DNA from: Oceanicella actignis
Lineage (GTDB): Bacteria > Pseudomonadota > Alphaproteobacteria > Rhodobacterales > Rhodobacteraceae
Length of the DNA stretch: 64,000 nucleotides
Direction of reading: 5' to 3'
Assembly: GCF_008124525.1 (NCBI RefSeq)
Contig: NZ_VNHJ01000001.1
Coordinates: forward strand, 1 to 64,000
Positions 28,067 through 37,149 of the stretch are shown here, in pieces. The notes beneath the pieces were generated by a model. The model saw only the letters and a program-made list of their open reading frames with translations. It was not told the origin of the DNA and did not search any database. Every line of letters starts with the position of its first letter. Within the stretch, counting starts at the first letter, position 1. The translations under genes and the position numbers were made by a program.

Positions 28067-31000
28067 GCGAAGGTTTCAACCTGTCGGACTGGGCGCTGCG
28101 CCGCCGTTCCTTCGTCTGGTATCTGATGGCGGTCAGCATGATCGCCGGCGTTATGTCCTATCTGAACATCGGCCGGCAGGAAGACCCGGACTTCACCATC
28201 AAGACCATGGTCATCACCGCCGCGCTGCCCGGCGCCACGGTGCAGGAGACGCTGGACCAGGTCACCGACCGCATCGAGAAGAAGCTCGAGGAGCTGGACG
28301 AGCTGGACTTCACCCGCTCGGTCACCTGGCCCGGGCGCACCATCGTCTATGTGAACCTCGAGCCGACCATCCGCGGCCCGGCCATTCCGCGCGTCTGGCA
28401 GCAGGTGCGCAACATGATGAACGACATCCGCGCCGAGTTCCCGCCCGAATTCGCCGGCTTCGGATTCAACGACCGCTTCGGCGACGTGTTCGGCAACCTC
28501 TACGCCTTCATCGCCGACGGCTATTCCCCGCGCGAGCTCAAGGACATGGCCGAGGAGCTGCGCCGCGACATCCAGCGCCTGCCGGATGCGGGCAAGGTCA
28601 TCATCTTCGGCGACCGCAAGGAGGTGGTGCATCTCGAGTTCGCCCCCGAGAAGATGGCCGCGCTGGGCGTCACGCTCGAGCAGGTGCGCGCCACGCTCGC
28701 CGCCCAGAACGCCATCGTGCCCTCGGGCGTGATCGAGGCCGGCGCGCAAAGCGTGCTGGTGCGCGTGGGCGGGCAGTTCCTGGACGCCGACGGCCTGGCC
28801 GGGGTGAACCTGCGCGTGGGCGACCGCTTCTTCCGCCTGACCGACGTCGCCACGATCCGCCGCGGCTACGAGGAGCCCCCCTCCGAGCTGTTCCGCTACA
28901 ACGGCCAAGAGGCGCTGGGCCTGGGCGTGGGCATGCGCAAGGGCGCCGACATCCTCAAGTTCGGCAAGGCGCTGGACCAGGTGGTGGACGCGGCCCGCGC
29001 GCGCCTGCCGGTCGGGGTCGAGATCGTCAAGATCGCCGACCAGCCCGCCAGCGTCGAAGAGGCCGTGGGCCATTTCACCCAGGCGCTGTTCGAGGCGGTG
29101 GCCATCGTCATGATCGTCAGCTTCATCTCGGTCGGGCTGCGGGCGGGCGTGGTGGTGGCGCTGGCCGTGCCCCTGGTGCTGGCGATCACCTTCGTGTTCA
29201 TGGAGCATGCCGGCTTCACCCTGCAGCGCATCTCGCTGGGCGCGCTCATCATCGCGCTGGGGCTGCTGGTGGACGACGCCATGATCGCGGTCGAGACCAT
29301 GATCACCCGCCTCGAGCTGGGCGAAAGCCGCCGGGCGGCCGCCTCCTACGCCTGGCGCACCATCGCCTTTCCCATGCTGACGGGCACGCTCATCACCGCG
29401 GCCGGCTTCATTCCCATCGGGCTCAACAGCTCGGCGGCGGGCGAGTTCACCTTCTCGCTCTTCGTCGTGATCGCCGTGTCGCTGCTGGTCTCGTGGGTGG
29501 TGGCGGTGCTGTTCACCCCGGTGCTGGGCGTGACGCTGCTGCCCGCGCGCTGGGCGCATGACGCGCACAAGCCCGGCCTGTCGCGGCGCATGTTCCGCGC
29601 CGTTCTGACGGGCGCCATGCGCATGCGCTGGCTGACCGTGGCGCTGACGGCGCTGGCCTTCGCGGCCTCGCTGTGGGGCATGCGCTTCGTCGAGCAGCAG
29701 TTCTTCCCCGATTCCGACCGGCGCGAGCTTCTGGTCAACGTCACGCTGCCGCAGAACGCCTCGATCGAGGCCACCTCGGCCGCGCTGGCGCGCATCGAGG
29801 CGCATCTGAAGGACCGCGACGAGGCGCTGTTCTGGACCGCCTATGCGGGCCGTTCGGCGCCGCGCTTTCTTCTGCCCTCCGAGCCCAAGACCCCGTCGCC
29901 CAATTTCGGCCAGATCGTGATCCAGACCCCCGGCATCGAGGCCCGCGACCGACTGCGGACCGAGCTCACGGCCCTTGCCGCGCGCGAGCTGCCAGGGGCC
30001 GACGTGCTGGTCAAGCTGCTCGACATCGGCCCTCCAGTGGGGCGTCCGGTGCAGTATCGCCTGTCGGGGCCCGACATCGACAAGGTGCGCGATCTGGGGC
30101 GCGAGCTGGCCGCCGTCGTCGCCACCGATCCGCGCCTGACGGCGCTGGCGCTGGACTGGAACGCCCCCGCGCAGGTGGTCCGGCTCGAGCTTCTGCAGGA
30201 CAAGGCGCGCCAGCTGGGGCTGACGGCGCCGGACGTGGCCTCGGCGCTGGCGACGATCTATGACGGCGCGCGCATGACCAGCCTGCGCGACGGCGAATAT
30301 CTGATCGACGTCACCGCGCGCGGCCGCCCCGAGGCGAGCAGCTCGGTCGAGGCGCTCTACAACCTTCAGATCAGCCTGCCCGGCGGGGGCGCGGCGCCGC
30401 TTTCGGCCATCGCCGCCTTCCGCTTCGAGACCGAGCAGCCCATGGTCGTGCAGCGCAACCGCATGCCCACCGTAACCGTCGAGGCCGCCGTCGCCACCGA
30501 CGACCAGCCCGCCACCATCGTCAAGGCGCTGGCGCCGAAGATCGCGCGCTTCGCGCAGGACCTGCCGGCGGGGTATGCGGTCGAGCTGGGCGGCTCGGTC
30601 GAGAAAAGCGCCGAGTCCCAGGCGCCCATCGCCGCCGTCGCGCCGCTGATGGTGCTGATCATCATCACCCTCGTGATGGTGCAGATGCAAAGCTTCCGCC
30701 TTGCGCTGATCGTGCTTTCGGTGGCGCCGCTGGGACTGACCGGCGTCGTCGCGGCGCTGCTTTCGGCCGGGGCGCCCATGGGCTTCGTCGCCATTCTGGG
30801 CGTGCTGGCGCTGGGCGGCATCCTGATCCGCAACTCGATCATCCTGGTGGACCGCATCGAGGCCCTGCGCGCCGAGGGGCTGGACCCCTGGTCGGCGGTG
30901 CGCGAGGCCACCGAGAGCCGCGCGCGTCCGATCGTGCTGACCGCCTCGGCGGCCAGCCTGGCGCTGATCCCGATCTCGCATCAGGTGTTCTGGGGGCCGA

Positions 31001-31113
31001 TGGCCTATGCGCTGATGGGCGGCATCGTCGCGGGCACGGTGATCACGCTGCTGTTCGCGCCGGCCCTTTACCTGATCGTGTTCCGCGTCAAGGCGCCCGC
31101 GCGCGGCGCCTGA
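28063..31113 (+). CDS. RND multidrug efflux pump, inner-membrane transporter
   Basis: This 1016-residue proton-driven pump has the RND plan: one N-terminal membrane helix, a large periplasmic loop, a six-helix block (starting near FTQALFEAVAIVMIVSFISVGL), then the same pattern repeated. The proton-relay Asp pair is visible in helix 4 (GLLVDDAMIAVE), and the start NLSDWALRRRSFVWYLMAV is usual for the AcrB/HAE subgroup. No outer-membrane channel gene is nearby, so it must share one encoded elsewhere. It overlaps the second adaptor by ATGA. Substrates cannot be predicted from sequence alone. A GC-rich hairpin without T-run follows (about 31126-31158). Confidence 0.93.
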   Translation: MSEGFNLSDWALRRRSFVWYLMAVSMIAGVMSYLNIGRQEDPDFTIKTMVITAALPGATVQETLDQVTDRIEKKLEELDELDFTRSVTWPGRTIVYVNLEPTIRGPAIPRVWQQVRNMMNDIRAEFPPEFAGFGFNDRFGDVFGNLYAFIADGYSPRELKDMAEELRRDIQRLPDAGKVIIFGDRKEVVHLEFAPEKMAALGVTLEQVRATLAAQNAIVPSGVIEAGAQSVLVRVGGQFLDADGLAGVNLRVGDRFFRLTDVATIRRGYEEPPSELFRYNGQEALGLGVGMRKGADILKFGKALDQVVDAARARLPVGVEIVKIADQPASVEEAVGHFTQALFEAVAIVMIVSFISVGLRAGVVVALAVPLVLAITFVFMEHAGFTLQRISLGALIIALGLLVDDAMIAVETMITRLELGESRRAAASYAWRTIAFPMLTGTLITAAGFIPIGLNSSAAGEFTFSLFVVIAVSLLVSWVVAVLFTPVLGVTLLPARWAHDAHKPGLSRRMFRAVLTGAMRMRWLTVALTALAFAASLWGMRFVEQQFFPDSDRRELLVNVTLPQNASIEATSAALARIEAHLKDRDEALFWTAYAGRSAPRFLLPSEPKTPSPNFGQIVIQTPGIEARDRLRTELTALAARELPGADVLVKLLDIGPPVGRPVQYRLSGPDIDKVRDLGRELAAVVATDPRLTALALDWNAPAQVVRLELLQDKARQLGLTAPDVASALATIYDGARMTSLRDGEYLIDVTARGRPEASSSVEALYNLQISLPGGGAAPLSAIAAFRFETEQPMVVQRNRMPTVTVEAAVATDDQPATIVKALAPKIARFAQDLPAGYAVELGGSVEKSAESQAPIAAVAPLMVLIIITLVMVQMQSFRLALIVLSVAPLGLTGVVAALLSAGAPMGFVAILGVLALGGILIRNSIILVDRIEALRAEGLDPWSAVREATESRARPIVLTASAASLALIPISHQVFWGPMAYALMGGIVAGTVITLLFAPALYLIVFRVKAPARGA

Positions 31114-31230
31114 CGCCCGCCCCGCCCCCGCCCGGTCCTGCGGAATGGTCGGGCGGGGCAGGCGGCGCGCTCTGGCGCCCGCCCGCGCGCGCGTCTAGAA
31201 GGGGCGGGCGAAGCGACGCAGGAGGCGGCC

Positions 31231-32325
31231 ATGAAGATCGACGGCGTTCACTATCGTTCCATCTGGCGCGACGCCGGCGGCGAGGTGCGGATCATCGACC
31301 AGCGATGGCTGCCGCACGAGCTGCGCATCGTCGCGCTGCGCACGCTTCAGGACTTCGCCCGCGCCATTTCCGAGATGTGGGTGCGCGGCGCGCCGCTGAT
31401 CGGCGCGACGGCCGCCTGGGGCGTGGCGCTGCGCATGCAGGAGGATCCCTCGGATCAGGCCCTTGCCGACGCGCGCGCCCGGCTGCTGGCGACGCGGCCC
31501 ACGGCGATCAACCTGCGCTGGGCGCTCGACCGCATGCACGCCGCGCTGGCGCCGCTGCCCGCGGCGCGGCGCGCCGAGGCGGCGGCGGCCGAGGCGGCGG
31601 CCATCTGCGACGAGGATGTCGAGATCAACCGCCGCATCGGCGAGCACGGCCTGGCGCTGCTGCGCGAGGCGGCGGCGCGCAAGGGCGGCGGGCGGGTCAA
31701 CGTGCTGACCCATTGCAACGCGGGCTGGATCGCGACGGTCGACTGGGGCACGGCGACCTCGCCGATCTACCAGGCGGTCGAGGCCGGCATGGACGTGCAT
31801 GTCTTCGTCGACGAGACGCGCCCGCGCAATCAGGGCGCGCAGCTGACGGCGTGGGAGCTGGCCGGCCATGGCGTCTCGCACGAGCTTGTCGTGGACAACG
31901 CCGGCGGCCATCTGATGCAGCGCGGCGAGGTGGATCTGGTCATCGTCGGAACCGACCGCGTGACCGCCCGCGGCGATGTGTGCAACAAGATCGGCACCTA
32001 TCTCAAGGCGCTGGCGGCCAGGGCCAACGGCGTGCCCTTCCATGTCGCGCTGCCCTCGCCGACCATCGACTGGACGGCGACCGACGGGCTGAGCGAAATC
32101 CCGATCGAAGAGCGCGACCCGCGCGAGGTCACCCATGTGCAGGGGCTGGACCCCGAGGGGCGCATCGTTCAGGTGCGCATCTGTCCCGAGGCCACGGGCG
32201 CGCGCAACCCCGCCTTCGACGTCACGCCCGCCGAGCTGGTCAGCGGGCTGATCACCGAGCGCGGCCTGTGCGCCGCAACGCCCGAGGCGATGCGCGCCCT
32301 GTTCCCCGATCTGGCGGGCGGCTGA
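31231..32325 (+). CDS. mtnA: S-methyl-5-thioribose-1-phosphate isomerase
   Basis: This 364-residue enzyme of the eIF2B-like isomerase family converts methylthioribose-1-phosphate to methylthioribulose-1-phosphate, salvaging the by-product of polyamine or AHL synthesis. Family signatures are [14 protein letters not shown] (near 51), [19 protein letters not shown] (active Cys in CNAG), [36 protein letters not shown] (catalytic Asp) and PSPTIDW. The [10 protein letters not shown] version resembles the Rhodospirillum-type MtnA, used in the MTA-isoprenoid or related shunts, not the classic pathway. Strong AGGAGG at 31220-31225. Ribose-1,5-bisphosphate isomerase is a relative; given the phosphorylase and PRPP-type genes next door, that activity should be considered. 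Confidence 0.88.
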   Translation: MKIDGVHYRSIWRDAGGEVRIIDQRWLPHELRIVALRTLQDFARAISEMWVRGAPLIGATAAWGVALRMQEDPSDQALADARARLLATRPTAINLRWALDRMHAALAPLPAARRAEAAAAEAAAICDEDVEINRRIGEHGLALLREAAARKGGGRVNVLTHCNAGWIATVDWGTATSPIYQAVEAGMDVHVFVDETRPRNQGAQLTAWELAGHGVSHELVVDNAGGHLMQRGEVDLVIVGTDRVTARGDVCNKIGTYLKALAARANGVPFHVALPSPTIDWTATDGLSEIPIEERDPREVTHVQGLDPEGRIVQVRICPEATGARNPAFDVTPAELVSGLITERGLCAATPEAMRALFPDLAGG

Positions 32326-32664
32326 GCGGCGCGCGACAGGCCCCCCCCGGTCGGCTTGGCGCCCGAGCCTGGCAAGGCGGCGCCCATGGCCGACGGGCGG
32401 GCGCGGCGACGCCCGACCCGCCGCCGCCCGGCCCGCGCCGGACGAGCGCCTCTTGCGCCCGGACCCCTTCCCCCTGGCTGGCGCCGCGCAGGCCCAGCCT
32501 TCGCCGCCCCACCAACCCTTGGTCAGACCATGGCCCGAGCGGGCCATGGCGCCCCTCGGCCCGGTCCTGGCAAGGGGGGGCGCGCCAAGGGCCCCAGCGG
32601 GTCCGGCCCATGCGCCGCGCAGAGACGGACGCACCCTCGGCGCAGCGTTCATGGCAGCGCCGGC

Positions 32665-32710
32665 GGCCCCTGCGCGGCGGGCGATCGGGCGGATGGGCGC
32701 CGGGGCCCGG
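32665..32710 (+). repeat. 46-bp direct repeat, copy A
   Basis: Starts GGCCCCTGCGCGGCG and ends CGGGGCCCGG. It matches copy B (32775-32820) at 42 of 46 positions by eye. A shared GCGCAGCG lies about 25 bases upstream of both copies, giving a period of about 110. Confidence 0.75.
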
Positions 32711-32774
32711 AAAACCCGGGCGGGGCGGGTGCGGGCGGGCGCATGCCGGGCGCAGCGTCTGCAGGCGCGTCGTC

Positions 32775-32820
32775 GGCCCCTGCGCGGCGTGCGATCGGCC
32801 GGATGCGTGCCGGGGCCCGG
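32775..32820 (+). repeat. 46-bp direct repeat, copy B
   Basis: Diverged copy of 32665-32710 with four substitutions and no gap. Confidence 0.75.
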
Positions 32821-32891
32821 CAATTCCGCGCGAGGCCAGGGGGCGGCCGGCCGCGCCCGGCCCAGCCAGGCGCCGCCATGAGGCGCGGCGC

Positions 32892-33797
32892 TCAGCCTTC
32901 GGGCGCAGCGCCCCAGCCGAGGGCGCGCGTCTCGGCGGCCAGCTGCGGCGCGATCTCGATGGCGTTCGTCGGATGGGGCAGAGAGGTCGTGCTCACCACC
33001 CGCGCGGCGCCCGCGGCCATGATGACCTCGAGCGCATCGCCCGCGAAGATCGCGTGCGTCACCACGCAGACCGGAGCGCGCGCGCCCGCTTCGCGCAGCA
33101 GCGCCACGGCCCGCGCCATGGTGCGCCCGGACGAGGCGATGTCGTCCACCACCACCGGCGTGTGCGTGCGCGCCAGCCTTGCGCTGGGCGCGCTCAGCGT
33201 CACCTCGAAATCGCCCGAGCGGCGCTTGGTCAGCACCTCGAAGGGCAGACCCGCAAGGCGCGCCGCCTCGCGCACCCACTGGCCGCTTTCGCCGTCGGGG
33301 CCCAGCAGCGCCGCGTCGGGCACGTTCGCCGCCACCCAGCGCGCGATGGCGGGCGCCGCGACGGCGCGGCGCGCGGGGATCGAGAACAACGCATCGAGCG
33401 AGGGGATGCGGTGCAGGTGCGGGTCCAGCGTGGTCAGCCAGTCGACGCCTTCCTCGAGAAAACGGGCGAAGATCGGCGCGCTGACGGCCTGCCCGGGCGC
33501 AAAGCGCGCGTCCTGGCGCATGTAGGCCATGTAGGGCGCGATCAGCCCGACCCGGCGCGCGCCCAGCTCGCGCGCCGTGACGGCGGCGAAGCGCAGCGCC
33601 AGCGCCTGCCGGTCGGGGTCGCGCAGCCCGACCAGCAGCGCCGCGTCGCGCCCGTCCAGATCCGGGGGCAGGGCGACCAGCGTCTCGCCGTCGGGAAAGC
33701 GGTGCAGCGCGACCGGCGCGCGCTCGGCGTCCAGTTCGGCGGCCAGCGCGGCGGCCAGCCGCTCCATGCCCGGAAAGACCAGCAGAAACGGCTTCAT
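32892..33797 (-). CDS. Ribose-phosphate pyrophosphokinase-like protein
   Basis: This 301-residue protein has the PRPP synthetase plan: HRFPDGETLVALP near 28 (the RFxDGE box of Prs), a central MRQDARFAPGQAVSA stretch (cf. the Prs YARQDR...ISA flexible loop) and the PRPP-binding loop VVVDDIASSGRTM near 218. Prs makes PRPP from ribose 5-phosphate and ATP. It is shorter and more divergent than housekeeping Prs, which is normally encoded alone, and its ATG overlaps the stop of the phosphorylase-like gene. A special role in handling the ribose phosphates released from nucleotides is likely (inference). The longer frame upstream of 33797 would run into its neighbour. Confidence 0.82.
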   Translation of the reverse strand: MKPFLLVFPGMERLAAALAAELDAERAPVALHRFPDGETLVALPPDLDGRDAALLVGLRDPDRQALALRFAAVTARELGARRVGLIAPYMAYMRQDARFAPGQAVSAPIFARFLEEGVDWLTTLDPHLHRIPSLDALFSIPARRAVAAPAIARWVAANVPDAALLGPDGESGQWVREAARLAGLPFEVLTKRRSGDFEVTLSAPSARLARTHTPVVVDDIASSGRTMARAVALLREAGARAPVCVVTHAIFAGDALEVIMAAGAARVVSTTSLPHPTNAIEIAPQLAAETRALGWGAAPEG

Positions 33798-35317
33798 GCC
33801 TCGGCCTCGATGCGGAAGGGATGCGCGCGCGCGCCGGCATATTCGGCGGCCCACTCCAGCTCGCCCGGCGTCTCGGCGTGGATCTCGTAGAGCGGATCGC
33901 CCTTGTCCACCCTCTGGCCCAGGCTCGCGTGCAGCAGCACCCCGGCGTTCTTGCGCCCCGGCGCGCCGGCCAGCTTGGCGATGCGCGCGATGCGCCGGTT
34001 GTCGATCTGCGCCACCGCGCCGGCATGCGGCGCGCGCTCGACGCGCCGATGGGCCGCGCGGCCCGGTTCGGAAAATCCGCCCTGCGCGGCGCAGATGGCC
34101 ATGAACTTCGCCTCGGCCGCGCCCGAGTCGAGCAGGGCCTGCGCCGTCTCGCGGCCCTGCGCGGCGGGGCCGCCCTCGGCCTCGGCGGCCATGTCCAGAA
34201 GCGCCCCCGCGATGTCCAGCGCGCGCTCGCGCAGATCCTGCGGCGCGTGGGGCGCGCGGCGCAGCACGGCCAGCACGTCATGGGCCTCGAGCGCGGGACC
34301 GATCCCGCGCCCCACCGGGCCCGACCCGTCGCTCAGGCGCACCCGCGCGTTCAGGCCCAGCGCCTCGGCCGTCGTCAGGAGCCGCGCCTCGAGCATGTGC
34401 GCCGCCGCGCTCGAGCGCACCTTCGCCGTCGGCCCCACGGGCATGTCGATGAGCACATGCGTCGAGCCGGCCGCCGCCTTCTTGGACAGGATCGAGGCCA
34501 CCATCTGCCCCTCGGAATCGAAATCGAGCGGGCGCTCGACCCGGATCAGCAGATCGTCGGCCGGCGCCAGGTCCAGCCCGCCGCCCCAGACCACGCAGCC
34601 GCCCTCGGCCTCGACCACCTTGCGCATCGCCTCGGCCGACAGCGCGACCGGCGCCATGGTTTCCATCGTGTCGGCCGTGCCGGCGGGCGAGGTGATGGCC
34701 CGGCTCGACGTCTTGGGAATGCGCCGCCCCGAGGCCGCCACGATGGCGACCACGATCGGCGTGGTCCGGTTGCCCGGCAGGCCGCCCACGCAGTGCTTGT
34801 CCAGCACCATGCCCTCGCCCCATTCCAGGCGCCGGCCGGTCTCGACCATGGCGCGGGTCAGGGCCACGGTTTCCTCGGCGTCCAGCCGGTCGCCCGCGCA
34901 GGCGGCGACGAAGGCCGCCAGCTCAAGCTCCGACAGCCGCCGCCCGACGATGTCGCGCACGATGTCGCGAAAGGCCGCCTGGTTCAGCCGCCGGCCATAG
35001 ACCTTGGCGCGGATGGCGTCGGCCGAGACGGGCGGCTCGGGGTGCGAGAAGCTGGCCATCGCGCCCGGCTCGGGCGAGAGCGCCTCCCACGCCGCTTCGC
35101 TCAGCGCCGCCGCGCCCGGCGGCAGCCATGCGCCTTCGGTCACCACGTTGAGCGTGGCCACGATGCTGCGCGCGCCCAGCGTGATCTCGACCCGCGCCAG
35201 CGACGAGAACCCCTCGGACCGGCACAGGTCGCAATCGGCGCGCATGTAGACGACGGGCTGGCGATAGGTGTCGATCCCGGCGCGGATCAGGGCGAGGCGT
35301 TTGCTTCGGTGCGGCAT
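33794..35317 (-). CDS. AMP/thymidine phosphorylase family enzyme
   Basis: This 507-residue nucleoside phosphorylase-fold protein carries the pyrimidine phosphorylase core (LDKHCVGGLPGNRTTPIVVAIVAA, SSRAITSPAGTADTMETM, STHVLIDMPVGPTAKVRS) and a C-terminal barrel (NRRIARIAKLAGAP). Compared with classical thymidine phosphorylase (about 440) it has an extra N-terminal domain of about 80 residues, as in AMP phosphorylase, which splits NMPs with phosphate to ribose-1,5-bisphosphate and base. The GLPGNRTTP loop also fits that group (thymidine phosphorylases have GGVGDK). ATG 35317 has GGAG upstream; it overlaps the PRPP-synthetase-like gene. Substrate should be tested; both AMP and thymidine activities are possible. 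Confidence 0.82.
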   Translation of the reverse strand: MPHRSKRLALIRAGIDTYRQPVVYMRADCDLCRSEGFSSLARVEITLGARSIVATLNVVTEGAWLPPGAAALSEAAWEALSPEPGAMASFSHPEPPVSADAIRAKVYGRRLNQAAFRDIVRDIVGRRLSELELAAFVAACAGDRLDAEETVALTRAMVETGRRLEWGEGMVLDKHCVGGLPGNRTTPIVVAIVAASGRRIPKTSSRAITSPAGTADTMETMAPVALSAEAMRKVVEAEGGCVVWGGGLDLAPADDLLIRVERPLDFDSEGQMVASILSKKAAAGSTHVLIDMPVGPTAKVRSSAAAHMLEARLLTTAEALGLNARVRLSDGSGPVGRGIGPALEAHDVLAVLRRAPHAPQDLRERALDIAGALLDMAAEAEGGPAAQGRETAQALLDSGAAEAKFMAICAAQGGFSEPGRAAHRRVERAPHAGAVAQIDNRRIARIAKLAGAPGRKNAGVLLHASLGQRVDKGDPLYEIHAETPGELEWAAEYAGARAHPFRIEAEA

Positions 35318-35410
35318 GCGGGCTCCGGTCGGTTGCGGGCGTTCGGGTCGCGGCATTGTGGCCGCCGCGGTCCGGGCGCGCCAGCGGATTATGTCCTCCG
35401 GCGCGGCCGG

Positions 35411-35432
35411 GGCTTGCCCGGTCCGGCAAGCC
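35411..35432 (+). promoter_or_regulatory. Candidate MerR operator and promoter
   Basis: GGCTTGCC (35411-35418) and GGCAAGCC (35425-35432) form a perfect inverted repeat around CGGTCC. TTGCCC within the left arm could serve as -35, with CACTCT (35437-35442) as a weak -10 at about 17 bases, so the dyad would sit between them as in MerR-controlled promoters. It lies in the 150-base gap between the phosphorylase gene and merR. Confidence 0.5.
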
Positions 35433-35467
35433 GCGCCACTCTGCCCCAAGATGCGAAGGAGCCGATC

Positions 35468-35908
35468 ATGACCGCCTCATCCCGCGATCGGGCCGACGGC
35501 GCGCGCCCCGCGGCGCTGCGCCGCGGCGAGTTGGCGCGTCTTGCGGGCTGCAACGCCGAGACCGTGCGCCATTACGAGAAGGTCGGCCTGTTGCCCGCGC
35601 CCCCGCGCGACGCGGCCAACTGGCGCGTCTACGACCAGGGGCATGTGGCGCGGCTGCGCTTCATCCTGCGCGCGCGGGTTCTGGGCTTTGCGCTGGACGA
35701 GATCGCCGAGCTTCTCGCCCTGTCCGAAAGCGGCGGGCGCAGCTGCGCCGAGGCCGCGCGGCTGGCCTCGCGCCGCCTTGAGGACGTGCGCGCGCGCATC
35801 GCCGATCTGCGCCGCATGGAGGCCGCGCTGGCCGACACGCTGGCGCTTTGCGCCGAGGGCGAGGCGCGCGGATGCCCGATCATCGACGCGCTGCGCGGGC
35901 AGGACTGA
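35468..35908 (+). CDS. MerR-family metal-responsive regulator
   Basis: This 146-residue protein has the winged helix of MerR (LRRGELARLAGCNAETVRHYEKVGLLPAPPR, residues 17-47), a long dimerisation helix, and three Cys at about 93, 128 and 136 in the contexts RSCAEA and LCAEGEARGCPII. These correspond to the three Hg(II)-binding Cys of mercury MerR (spacing between the last two is one shorter), so a soft metal ligand such as Hg, Pb, Cd or Zn is likely. GAAGGAG precedes ATG 35468. No mer, zntA or cop gene lies beside it; the nearest metal genes are the CDF exporter 5 kb away and modABC. Its target is open; a dyad at 35411 suggests self-control. Confidence 0.85.
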   Translation: MTASSRDRADGARPAALRRGELARLAGCNAETVRHYEKVGLLPAPPRDAANWRVYDQGHVARLRFILRARVLGFALDEIAELLALSESGGRSCAEAARLASRRLEDVRARIADLRRMEAALADTLALCAEGEARGCPIIDALRGQD

Positions 35909-35925
35909 CGGGCCCGCCCCGCGCC

Positions 35926-37149
35926 TCAGATCACCGCGCGCTCGCGGATCGGGCGCCCGGCCTCGATGCGCTCATAGCCGAAGGGCGACAGGTCCAGGCT
36001 GCGATAGGCCCCGTGCACGATCATCTCGGCCAGGCCGCGCCCCATGGCGGGCGCCTGTTGCAGCCCATGGCCGGAAAAGCCGTTGATGAAGTGAAAGTTG
36101 CCCACCCGCGGATGCGGTCCGATCACCGCGTTGCGGTCGAGCAGGTTCATCGTATAGTGCCCCGCCCAGCAATGGGTCTGGCGTATGGCCTCGAAGCGCG
36201 GAATGCGCCGCGCCAGCGCCGGCCAGACGCGCTCTTCCCACATGGCGTGGTCCATCTCGAAATCGTCGGGATCGACGGCCTCGTCGGGCTCGGGCGCGGC
36301 GCCGCACATATACGTGCCGCCGCCGTTCTCGCGCACATGCACCCCCGAGGGGTCGATGGTCAGCGGCAGGTCGCGCTCGAGCGGACGCTCGGCCTTGAAG
36401 ATCTAGGTGAAGCGCTTGCGCGGCTCGACCGGCAGGTCGATGCCCGCCATCGCCGCGACCCGCGCCGCCCGCGGGCCCGCCGCGTTCACGACGCAGCCGC
36501 AGGCGACCCGCGCGCCCGACGCGAGGCGCACCGCCTCGACCCGCGCGCCCGAGGGCGCAAGCTCGAGCGCCGCCGCCTCGTCGGCGACGAACTCGGCCCC
36601 CGCGGCGCGCGCGCCCCGCCGCAGCTGGTCGAACAGCGCCGCGCCGTCGAACCAGCCCTCGTCGCGCGTGTTGATCGAACCCAGCACCACGTCGTCCAGC
36701 GCATAGAACGGATAGCGGGCCGCGATCTCGTCGGGGCTCAGCAGCTCGGTCCCGGCGCCGGCGGCGCGCTGCACCCGCCAGTTGGCGCGCAGCGTTTCGG
36801 CGAAGGCCTGGTCGGCGGCCAGATACAGATAGCCGAAATTGCGGATCGACAGCCGCGGCACGTCCGGGTCTCCCCCCATGCGCTCGTGCAGGGTCTTCAC
36901 GAACTCGGCCCCGAATTGCGAGATGCGCACGTTCAGCTCGGTCGAGAATTGCTGGCGCATGCAAGAGTTGGTGTGCGCGGTCGAGCAGCGCTCATAGGCC
37001 GGGTCGCGCTCGACCACCAGCACCGAGCCGTCGAAGTCCGGGTCGCGGGTCAGGAACCACGCCGCGGCCGAGCCCATGATCGCGCCGCCGATGATCACCA
37101 CGTCATAGGACGAGCGCGCGGGGGCCGAGGCGAAGCCGGGCGGAAGCAT
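35926..37149 (-). pseudogene. FAD-dependent oxidoreductase interrupted by one amber codon
   Basis: Starting at ATG 37149 the frame encodes a DAO-type flavoprotein: dinucleotide motif DVVIIGGAIMGSAAAWFL near 15, SFYDP-like and FAD-binding regions, then GCVVNAAGPRAARVAAMAGIDLP. It meets TAG at 36403-36405, exactly after PRKRFT. The same frame continues without shift as IFKAERPLERDLP, TIDPSGVHVRENGGGTY, GNFHFINGFSGHGLQQAPAMG and ends at 35926, matching the C-terminal half of the family. A single base change (Tyr TAC or TAT to TAG) explains it. Total 407 codons. Such enzymes oxidise amines or amino acids. It may be a fresh pseudogene or a sequence error. It converges with merR. Confidence 0.82.

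Larger units (their letters stand above)
32326..32891. other. Convergent gap with repeats; no gene
   Basis: 566 bases between two convergent genes, extremely GC-rich. Open frames here are low-complexity Arg/Pro/Ala shadows without ribosome sites. It contains a diverged duplication with a period of about 110 bases (listed separately). No clear terminator with T-run. Confidence 0.6.

Noticed and set aside
32326-32891. Small proteins in the convergent gap
   Set aside because: All frames are Arg/Pro/Ala-rich, overlap on both strands and have no ribosome site; typical of GC-rich noncoding DNA.
36403-36405. Amber codon read as pyrrolysine
   Set aside because: No pyl genes or signals seen, and this family has an ordinary Tyr at the position; mutation or sequence error is simpler.
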